Position numbers and translations under genes: made by a program
Notes under the pieces: generated by a model
Told to the model about the DNA's origin: nothing
Databases searched by the model: none
Seen by the model: the letters and a program-made list of their open reading frames with translations, nothing else
Assembly: GCA_963693365.1 (NCBI GenBank)
Contig: CAVNZM010000043.1
Coordinates: 1 to 34,832, forward strand
Direction of reading: 5' to 3'
Source: Amoebidium appalachense
Taxonomy: Eukaryota > Ichthyosporea
DNA: 34,832 nt
Shown here: positions 26,877-34,832 of the stretch, piece by piece
How the letters are laid out: the number at the start of each line of letters is the position of its first letter
Position numbering within the stretch: position 1 is the first letter of the stretch

Positions 26877-27932
26877 ATGGCCACATACACCATCCACATG
26901 CCCGACTGGACCCTTCCCTCCCCGTGGCCTACCACCGACCATCCGGTAGACTTCTGGCGTTCTGATGCCCCCCAAGTCACTCTTCTCGTCGGAGAAAAAC
27001 CGAAAAATAAAACAAACCCTAAGAATAATGCGGATTCCGGGGCGGGTGTTGAAGAGAATTCGAACCAAAATGCAACAGAAAAACACGAAGAAGAAAAATA
27101 CGACAGCATTATTGTACCCCGGGAATATCTGTGCGCCATTTCACCCGTTTTTGCTGCCATGCTAGGGGACTCATTGAGTGGCGAAAACACTACAGGCATG
27201 TCGTATGTGGAGGCACAGAAAGGAGAAATACGGGTACCAAATTTCGAAATTACGGACGTGCTTTCAATTCTTCAAGTCGCTGCCGTTCTCTTTACGTATG
27301 ATTGGCGCCCGGGATATCAACGTGGGAGGCGAGTGTTGATTCCCTCTTCCACAACTTTGCAAGATGAAATGACACAGGTTTCGCATTTTGAAGAGGATAT
27401 GGGTGGTGGTCCGGCAAAGGTGTGGCTCGAACACAAAGCACATACAACACTCAGAGCAGGGATAGAAGGGCCGGATATGCACGATGCGGAGTTTGTGCGG
27501 ATGATTGATATTGCGGCTTACTACCAGACGGAAAAGGTGTTGAAATGGTTGGGGGAGAGGGTTGCATGTTGCACTGAACCAAATCTGATGTGAAAGCGTG
27601 GAGGATATGGCTATATCATGAGCGAAAAAGAAAACGAGATAAGTGCTAATATGTGGGACACAGACGCATGTGTTTATGTTTATGCTGCGTTCGCCCGTGC
27701 TGAATATGAAGTGAGGTGGGATAGATGGATGCTTCAGTGTGTACTGCGGAGACTCACATACAACGAGGAAAATGGGCTCGGTTTACACGACAATTACTTT
27801 TATAGCAGCAGCAACAAAAAGCCCCGTACGATCAACGAGAGACATGAGAGATTGCTTCTTTCACTGCCCCAAAAGAGTCTCCTGCACCTGTGGAATGGCG
27901 CTTTGCATGGCAGCGAGATTAGAGACTTCTAG
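26877..27932 (+). pseudogene. BTB/POZ-like protein, copy 1, interrupted by in-frame TGA
   Basis: The frame is intact from ATG 26877 to TAG 27932 except for a TGA at 27591-27593 (codon 239). It starts MATYTIHMPDWTLPSPW and has VTLLVG at about residue 34. A low-complexity charged insert follows, then IIVPREYLCAISPVFAAML (about 78-96) and IDIAAYYQTEKVLKWL near 220. These are the first strand, second helix region and C-terminal helix expected of a BTB/POZ fold, a protein-protein interaction domain. After the TGA the same frame continues with WDTDAC and RWMLQCVLRRLT, matching the minus-strand paralogue at 31734-32822. The TGA falls on that copy's Trp260 (TGG). No introns are evident. Alternatives: a 238-residue truncated product, readthrough, or a tiny intron (GTGAAAGC begins at 27590). 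The specific function is unknown. Confidence 0.75.
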
Positions 27933-28008
<76 letters not shown>

Positions 28009-28130
28009 AAAAAGAAAAAAATAAAAAAAAAGTAAAAAAAAGCCTCGTTTTCCCCTCTCAGCTTCTTTTTTTCTTTTTCTTTTTCCTTTTCTTTTTCTTT
28101 CTTTCTTTTCTTTTCTTTTCTTTTCTTTTT
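27933..28130. repeat. C66 then A-rich and T-rich tracts after BTB-like copy 1
   Basis: Sixty-six C begin at the base after the stop codon (27933-27998), followed by A-rich and then (CTTTT)n-type sequence. It equals in length the C66 of GPATCH1 intron 3, which may be coincidence or an assembly effect. Confidence 0.9.
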
Positions 28131-28343
28131 TTTCCCATCAACCCCTCGTGTGTATTTCGAATATTCCATGTCTTTTATTGCCATTTTTGAGCACCGCCAT
28201 ATATGGTATCTTTTGCGACTGGCTGGCCAGTCCTATTGCAAAATGCTTATTCATGCATAGCAAGCGCCGGGGAATAGTCAAACACACTGCAAAAGTAGAG
28301 GCTAATTCATTTAGTATACTATTTTTTTTTTCTTGATGGGGAG

Positions 28344-28374
<31 letters not shown>

Positions 28375-28903
28375 AAGGGAAAAAGGGGGGGGGAGGAAAG
28401 GGCCCAAAACAGAGCATCATCATCATTAATTCATTTCTTATCGGTTTTATTTCATTTTTATTTTTTATTTTACTAAAGGGTTTGGAGGCCCCGTCTTTCA
28501 TGTTTTCTTCGATATCCAGGTCTCTGCGAGAGTGTTGAGTTGGGTTTTAGGGTGCGGAAGGAGGGGAAGGAGGAGAAGGGGCGGGGGGGAACGGGGGGGA
28601 GGGGACGGGAGGGGGAGGAGGACAGGATATTGGTTTACCAAAATATTTGTGTACCTGAGTTCAAATGTGTACTAGTACTGACTTGTCATAGCTAGATAAA
28701 GACATTTGACAGTGTGCAGACTTTAAGCATCATATCTGTAAAGGGACTTCACTTTGTGTGTGTTGGGCCACTTGCACAGAATAAAGGAGTTAGGCAGGCC
28801 TTCTTCCAACGTCCCAAGCACACTAAAGACACCAGTTTATGAATAAAACTTGAGTCGTCTGGAATGGGCTTTATGTAGAAAAAAAAAATGAATGGTATTT
28901 CGT
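28131..28903. other. Intergenic, no gene seen
   Basis: Mostly unique sequence with a G-run at about 28346-28374 and G-rich patches at about 28555-28622. No family match was found in any frame. Confidence 0.5.
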
Positions 28904-29245
28904 CCGGTTGCCATTGCTGTGTATAGCACCGGATGGTGTTTCCTCTTTGTTATTTTTTTTTTCGTGTTTGCTTTTTTACCGTCGAAAATCAAACCTGTTA
29001 GAGTCAAAAGCTAAAATCCTCGTCCTAAACCCACATTTCTCGAGTGCCACTGGGTAAAAGTAGCAATTAATAATAAGATAGTGACCTACCGGGTTGCCGT
29101 TGCTGTGTATAGAACCGGATGGTGTTTCCTCTTTTGTTTCTTTTTTTTTCGTGTTTGCTTTTTTACCGTCGAATATCGAACCTAAAGCTAAAAGCCTCGT
29201 CCTAAACCACATTTCTCGAGTGCCACTGGGTAAAAGTAGCAATTA
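28904..29245. repeat. Tandem duplication, ~160 bp x 2
   Basis: Copy 1 is 28904-29069 and copy 2 is 29089-29245. Both share ccggatggtgtttcctctt, a T-run, cgtgtttgcttttttaccgt and end CTGGGTAAAAGTAGCAATTA. Copy 2 has lost a short segment around gttagagtcaa. No coding function is evident. Confidence 0.9.
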
Positions 29246-30228
29246 CAAGCATACAACTTAGTAAACCCATTGACCGTGATGGTATATATATTTTTTTTTC
29301 TTTGCCTCTCCGGTGGTGATGATGGTGTCCATTGTGTTTTGGCAAGTTGCAGCGCCTTCAACTTGATTCTATTCGTCCTGTAGGTTTCTTTTTGGTTTTG
29401 GTACTTATGCTGCATAAAATTCCGTAAAAAAGTACATGTATAAAGTTTTCTCTTGCTACGACCAATGACTTTCCTTGTTAAGTGGACCCCCCGAGTGCAC
29501 AAAAGCATGCAGTATTGAGGGCAACGGGCGGGCAGGGGGGGGGGGGGGGGGGGGGGTTGTTCCTGTGTCGATATGGTAGTGGGATGAGTGTGTGTGTGTG
29601 TATGCCATGTGTGTGTGTGTGTGGGCGGGTGGGGGGGGGGGGAAGGGGGGGAGGGGGGGAGGGGTAAAACGAGGGGTGGATATTTCAGGGATTGTTCCGG
29701 GAAAGGGGGGGATGGGGTGGGGTGGGGTGGGGTGGGGGGAGGATACAGCGGGTATTTCGTGTAGGGACTGTAATACTATTGAATGTGTGTGGTAATTGTT
29801 TTGGGATGGGCTGGGGGGAGGGGGGGGGGAGGGGGGGGGGGGGGCGGGAGGAGGGGGGATGGGCATTGAGGGGACTTAATAAAGTGTGCCAGTGCTTGTG
29901 TGCCTGTATGTCTACAGGTGCTTGCACAGGCTCTGACCATATTTTATATCTTCTCTTTCAACTTCTCTTTTCTTTTTTCTTTCTTAAGATGGGGGGGGGG
30001 GGGGGGGGGGGAGACAGGCTGGTTGTGTGTGTGTAGGTGTGTTCACATGTGTGCATGTGCGACTGCCCCAGCGTGTTCGTTTGCGTGGGTGGGTGGGCTG
30101 GTGGTGGTGGTGGCTAGGTCGGGGGAGGGGGGGGGGGGGGGGGGGGAGGGGGGGGGGGGAGAGAGGGAGGCAGGCAGGTTGTGTGTGCGTGTGTGTGTGC
30201 GTGTGTGTGCGTGTGTGTGCATGCGCGC

Positions 30229-30305
<77 letters not shown>

Positions 30306-30308
30306 TTT

Positions 30309-30354
<46 letters not shown>

Positions 30355-30884
30355 CGTGTGTGCGTGCGTGCGTGCGTGCGTGCGTGCGGGTGTGCGACTG
30401 TGCGTGTGTGCGTGCGTGCGCGCCGTGGCGTGTGGGTGGGTGGGTGGACCCGTGTTGGTGGTGGTAGGGAGATGGTGGAGGTGGGGAGGGGGGTTGAGGG
30501 GAGGGGAGAGGGGGGAAGGGGGGGGGGGGAGGGGGGAAGGGAGAGGGGGCAGGAAGGAACCATCCCGGTCGTTCCCCATTGGCAATGGCACAATCAGCGG
30601 GGGGGAAGGGGGGGGGGGGGGAGCCCAAAAAATGTACGTTAACGGTGGGGCTTTGCACACGGGGGATATTAACTCCTTGACCGGCTAATGGGCAGGCAAG
30701 CACTCGCGTGCCTGTGGCTATATAAGTGCATTAAATTGTAATAGTTTAGCTAGAGGCTCAGAATCAGAGCCCCCCCCCCCCCCCCCCCCCCCCTTTGGAT
30801 CCAAACCAACCAACCAAAAAAAAGCCCCCCCTCCTCCCCCCCCCCCCCCTCCCCTTCCCCTCCCCCTTTTTTCCCGCTGGGGTT

Positions 30885-30926
<42 letters not shown>

Positions 30927-31428
30927 CAGGATGGGACAGCAAAGTAGGCTTGAGTATGCAAGTGTTGTTTCAATGACAGTATTAATAGCAATTTGGTGTG
31001 GTATGACGGAAATAAGTATAATATTATTGCAAGAACAGTTGGATGTTTGGGTGCTTCAACAGTGCTGCTTTTCGATATTAAAAGGCAAATATTATAAATG
31101 TGCTATATGGTCCAAAGCTAATAGTAGCACGTCCCTACGCTACTATCAAATAGTTGGTTAAGTGCAACTTTTTTGAAAGAAAAATAAAACTCTATTTTCC
31201 TATGATGCATGTGCAAACCGTGACCATGACGACTTGTCTAAAAAATTTGACATATGGACAAAGTGGCATGGTGTAATATAGTAGCGACGGTTTTATTCGA
31301 GCCTGTGCTACTTAAGCAGCATACATAAGTAAGCACAATATAGGGTTTCAGCCGGAGGTAAACCCGTTTGAATATCAAAAATACACAAACCCGTGATGTA
31401 TGTATGTGTTGGGGGGGGAGGTAGGGGG

Positions 31429-31500
<72 letters not shown>

Positions 31501-31733
31501 AGGGGGGGTGGGGGGGGGTGGCCGTAGTGATTAGGTGTTCTAATCAGTCGCTTCCTCCTGCTACCAGAATGTCAGAACAGGAGCCTGGAAAAGCTATATT
31601 GTACATGTACATCTATAATAAACATACTGTATGGGAATAAATAAGCCATACGAATTGAGCCATACGAATTGCATAAGTTATCACCACTTCTGCAATTGGA
31701 ATAGATGTCCCAAACAAGGTAATATTTGCAAAC
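29246..31733. other. Intergenic: G-rich and (TG)n blocks plus unique AT-rich DNA
   Basis: G-rich blocks lie at about 29536-29665, 29700-29740 and 29816-29860. TG/TGCG repeats with a T-run lie at about 30180-30420, a C-run at 30771-30793, a G-run at about 30886-30923 and (TG)n at about 31432-31499. From 30940 to 31400 and 31500 to 31733 the DNA is unique with no recognisable gene. Confidence 0.6.
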
Positions 31734-32822
31734 TTAGAGCCTGGACACACAGGCCGCCAGACTATTCCACATCTGCACCTGATACTTATCCGGGAGGGAG
31801 AACAACAGGTCTCTGTGTTCTTCTCTCAACTTCGGCACACGTGATTCACTCTTCGTTCCCGGTGACCCTTTTTCCACCGCCACCAGCCGCCATACCACAC
31901 ACTGAAGCATCCATTCCGCCCACTGAACGTCGATCTCTGCTCGGCAGAATGTGGCATACAAATGCAAACATGCATCTGTATCCCATAATTCGAGATGTTT
32001 CGTATTCTCACTTGGAGTCTTGTAGGGACCCACGGTTTTTGTCTTCCACCTGAAAGTAGGTTCTTTCCAATTTTCAACCCTCGCCACCAGCCAACGAATC
32101 ACTTGTTCTGCTTGGTAGTACGAGGCGATTCCTATCATACGCAAAATGGCTGGGTCGTGGAGGGGTGGGCTGTTTATCTCCGCTTTAGTTACGGTGAATG
32201 TTTTTTGTTCTAGGGAAACTTCGACAAACCCACCACCAATGGTTTCGTTCACTTGTTTGAGTTGCCGGGTTTTGTTGTACAGTGTCTTGTTTATGTCTTC
32301 TGGTTCTTTGTCGTAGCGTGAGCCCTTGTTGTATGTGTTAAGCAGAGTCTTGTTCCGTCCATAAGTATTCAAAACCGCCGCGACGTGAAGAAACGATAAC
32401 ATGTCCGTTTTTTCGAAGAACGATCTAACCTCTCCTTTCTCGGCCTCTATGTAAACGTTGGGTGTGGTGTGGGTGCTTTCTCCCAGTGGGCTACTGAGTT
32501 TCTCACAGAGCATGGACGAAAAAACGGGGGATATAGCACATAGAAACTCCTTCGGGGCAATGATGGTGTGATATGTTTCTCCACCCTTCGTCTCCGAGTC
32601 GCCGTTTGTGTGATGAACGCCGGGTGCACCTGCATCTGCAATGCTCTGTTTTCTCTGTGTTTCTGTTTCGCTTGTTGTTCCTTTTGCCTCGTTTTCACTT
32701 TTGCAGAGAAGTGTCACCATGGGGGCATCCTTGCGCCAAAAGTCTGGTCCACGTGGCTGTTCGGTTTTTGACCATGGTGTGGGAAGAGCCCAGTCTGGCA
32801 TGTGGATAGTGTGTGTGGTCAT
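31734..32822 (-). CDS. BTB/POZ-like protein, copy 2 (intact, 362 aa)
   Basis: A single uninterrupted frame starts MTTHTIHMPDWALPTPW. Visible elements are VTLLC (36-40), a polar low-complexity insert (about 41-83), IIAPKEFLCAISPVFSSML (about 87-105), FLHVAAVLNTYG, and RMIGIASYYQAEQVIRWL (229-246). The pattern LCAxSPVFxxML with a late AxYYQxExxxxWL helix is what supports a divergent BTB/POZ fold. The region after residue 270 (WDTDACLHLY, EWMLQCVVWRL) is conserved with copy 1 but unfamiliar to me. BTB proteins often act as adaptors, for instance to cullin-3 ubiquitin ligases; no further partner domain is visible, so the role is unknown. The gene is intronless, unlike its GPATCH1 neighbour, and lies head-in towards copy 1. 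Confidence 0.85.
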   Translation of the reverse strand: MTTHTIHMPDWALPTPWSKTEQPRGPDFWRKDAPMVTLLCKSENEAKGTTSETETQRKQSIADAGAPGVHHTNGDSETKGGETYHTIIAPKEFLCAISPVFSSMLCEKLSSPLGESTHTTPNVYIEAEKGEVRSFFEKTDMLSFLHVAAVLNTYGRNKTLLNTYNKGSRYDKEPEDINKTLYNKTRQLKQVNETIGGGFVEVSLEQKTFTVTKAEINSPPLHDPAILRMIGIASYYQAEQVIRWLVARVENWKEPTFRWKTKTVGPYKTPSENTKHLELWDTDACLHLYATFCRAEIDVQWAEWMLQCVVWRLVAVEKGSPGTKSESRVPKLREEHRDLLFSLPDKYQVQMWNSLAACVSRL

Positions 32823-32840
32823 GTTGGTTAGGAAAGTTCT

Positions 32841-32852
32841 TTATATTTATAC
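32841..32852 (-). promoter_or_regulatory. TATA-like box very close to the copy 2 start
   Basis: On the minus strand TATAAATATAAAG ends only about 17 nt before the ATG at 32822. A usual 25-30 nt spacing would place transcription start at or near the ATG, giving an almost leaderless mRNA or use of a later start. It may also be a chance match. Confidence 0.4.
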
Positions 32853-33072
32853 CGATTTTGATGTTGAAAGTATCAGTTGCTAGCAGCAGTGTTCCTGTTG
32901 TATAAAAAAATTATCTAGAGACTAGCCAGTAGCTTCTTGTTATGTTGTGCAATAAACCTCGAGTACTTAATTTTCAAATGCAGCTGGGCAATAATAATAA
33001 ATAAAGAGTTGGAATTGTTATAAGCTCATGCAATGTGATCCGTTGTGTGCAAAATCTTCAGTGTGTGAGCAG
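32853..33072. other. Unique flank, no gene seen
   Basis: AT-rich unique sequence upstream of BTB-like copy 2. No repeats and no convincing frame. Confidence 0.5.
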
Positions 33073-33124
33073 ACGCGCATGCATAATACGCGCATGCATC
33101 ATGCGCGTATTAATGCATGCGCGT
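33073..33124. repeat. Near-perfect 23-bp-stem palindrome
   Basis: Inner arms AATACGCGCAT (33085-33095) and ATGCGCGTATT (33101-33111) pair perfectly around a GCATC loop. Outer arms ACGCGCATGCAT (33073-33084) and ATGCATGCGCGT (33113-33124) also pair perfectly, with only the A at 33112 bulged. The arms are alternating purine-pyrimidine. Confidence 0.95.
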
Positions 33125-33630
33125 ATTACATATGCGTACTCATCATCCCCAAAAGCCGCAGCTGCCTAGGCCAGCGTGCCAAAAAAAAAGACACGAGCAT
33201 GTACATATGCCCCGACACCGCGTGTACAATCCAAACGGTTTGTGGGGACCCAAAATCATTTTCAACGAAGAACTTGCCATCACTTTGCGGTTATGTACTA
33301 TATATAGTACTGTGGAAATACAGTGTCTATGAGAGAAATTAAGCCAAAATCAGATATTATTTCGCCGGCATTATGATTTATTAGTCTTCCGGGTTCAGAA
33401 TTGAAATGGCAGCCTTGTTGTCAGTAAATATATACGTAAACTGAGTGCCTTTTTTTGATTAAAAAAAAGGGCAGGCAGCACGCGTACCAATAATCTACAG
33501 TCAAAACATGCAGAATGCCCCCCAAAACATGGGAATTCGACTGAATAAACGATGTTTGTGTGGTGTTAGCCGGCAGGTCACATGTCAGCTGCAGGATGTG
33601 ATGTGACACGTACAGTACAAGGAGGTCTAA
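33125..33630. other. Unique sequence, no gene seen
   Basis: Short open frames exist on both strands but none resembles a family I know. No long repeat is present. Confidence 0.5.
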
Positions 33631-33650
33631 GCGCCGGCTGTCGCCGGCGC
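33631..33650. repeat. 8-bp all-G/C perfect hairpin
   Basis: GCGCCGGC and GCCGGCGC pair perfectly around TGTC, flanked by ctaa on both sides. No T-run follows on the plus strand, so a bacterial-type terminator reading is not indicated. Confidence 0.9.
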
Positions 33651-33705
33651 CTAAAACGAGTCAAAGTGGATGAGTATGGCAACGATGGACACTCATACAA
33701 ACCAC

Positions 33706-34075
<370 letters not shown>

Positions 34076-34097
34076 AACTGTCCATCCTCGTCACATG

Positions 34098-34170
34098 CAT
34101 AGTTGGATATATTTACTTGATGCGTCAAAAGGTGTTCATTGGTTGATATATTTACTTATGGCGTCCAATT
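34098..34170 (+). repeat. Short direct repeat (~42 bp offset)
   Basis: TTGGATATATTTACTTGATG with gcgtc and TTGATATATTTACTTATGG with cgtcc occur in succession, each preceded by a cat-agttgg or cattggttg variant. Two imperfect copies. Confidence 0.65.
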
Positions 34171-34832
34171 CTCCAAGTTCATTCGTCGTACGTACTATCG
34201 AAAGGAGGCGAAATCGGCATCGGGCACGTTGTGATTTTTATCATAGCATTTATCGAAAAGTAAAAAAATGGATTTTTTACGATGTTTTATTATTTTTGCT
34301 AGACCAATAGTCATACCCGAGCGCCATGGCATGTAGCCGAGAACGGTCCTTTTTGACTCAGGGTTGCATTAGTTCATACCCTGACACCTACAGCCACACG
34401 TAGCGGCTGCTTACCTCCCTTTTTGCCCTCTAATACTTTGTTCTGAATCAATTTTAGACTTAAACTTTTTATATTTTTTGACACAAACACCTCCACACGT
34501 TAATATTCTTCTATGCTGCTTGGTTTTATGCGCGTTTCGGCTTTTGATTTCGCTATGCAAATCTCCGCGGGTTGCATAGTCAGTGATTAGTCACTGGGCC
34601 AGATTACGGGAAGGTCAAACGGTCGTTATAATATTAGTTAATGTATATGAGTGTCATATGCTCATGATTATTTGGTCGACAACAATAAATATTAAACAAA
34701 TGGTAAGCCAACTACATAGAACACGTGCTTCAAACCACCGGCAAGCTGCGTGAGTGTTTGTAGAGAAGACATTTGGTGTCGTGGCAGGGGCTTGGGCATG
34801 GATGGGGGAGGGCGGGGGGAGGGGGAGGGGAG
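34171..34832. other. Unique sequence to the window end, no gene seen
   Basis: AT-rich unique DNA ending in a G-rich (GGGGGA)n-like tail from about 34800. I find no supported gene or RNA. Confidence 0.5.

Noticed and set aside
27591-27593. Genome-wide reassignment of TGA to tryptophan
   Set aside because: Confirmed tryptophans in GPATCH1 and BTB-like copy 2 use TGG, and one TGA is not enough evidence.
30931-31161. 76-residue frame in unique sequence
   Set aside because: No family resemblance, no start context or neighbours to support it.
34080-34400. Possible small structured RNA near the window end
   Set aside because: No promoter boxes, no defined stem-loop set and no known RNA family recognised.

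Overview
The window is nuclear DNA of an unidentified eukaryote, probably a protist or early-branching lineage, with mitochondrion-derived sequence at its left end. The evidence for a nuclear eukaryotic genome is one protein spread over 17 GT-AG-type exons, a eukaryotic tRNA-Glu, TATA-like boxes and very abundant (CA/TG)n and poly-C/poly-G tracts. I cannot name the taxon from sequence alone.

Layout. (1) About 1-5650 is AT-rich and full of short direct and inverted repeats. It carries decayed fragments of mitochondrial cox1 and cox3 on the minus strand, so it is a NUMT, a scrambled mitochondrial segment, or a chimeric contig end. (2) 5651-6548 has no recognisable gene; a TATA-like box lies at 6549. 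(3) 6682-24308 (+) is a complete GPATCH1-type gene (G-patch domain protein 1; plant relative TOUGH), a spliceosome-associated protein. I placed 17 exons by homology and reading phase; they total 3318 nt (1105 aa plus stop). Every junction keeps phase, and only intron 6 lacks a visible GT donor. Nearly every intron is filled with long poly-C, poly-G, (TG)n or (CA)n. Intron 6 holds a tRNA-Glu(CTC); intron 8 holds a dispersed element also found at 26 kb. (4) 24309-26876 is intergenic. (5) 26877-27932 (+) and 31734-32822 (-) are inverted, intronless paralogues with a divergent BTB/POZ-like domain. The plus-strand copy has an in-frame TGA exactly where its partner has a Trp TGG codon. (6) The spaces between and after them hold simple repeats, a ~160-bp tandem duplication, two strong hairpins and unassigned unique sequence.

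How they relate. GPATCH1 proteins work with DEAH-box helicases in the spliceosome, so a splicing-fidelity factor here sits in a gene whose own introns are extreme in composition. The two BTB-like genes are a local duplicate pair with no evident link to GPATCH1. I saw no CRISPR array, rRNA gene or transposase gene. Homopolymer lengths may be assembly-sensitive.
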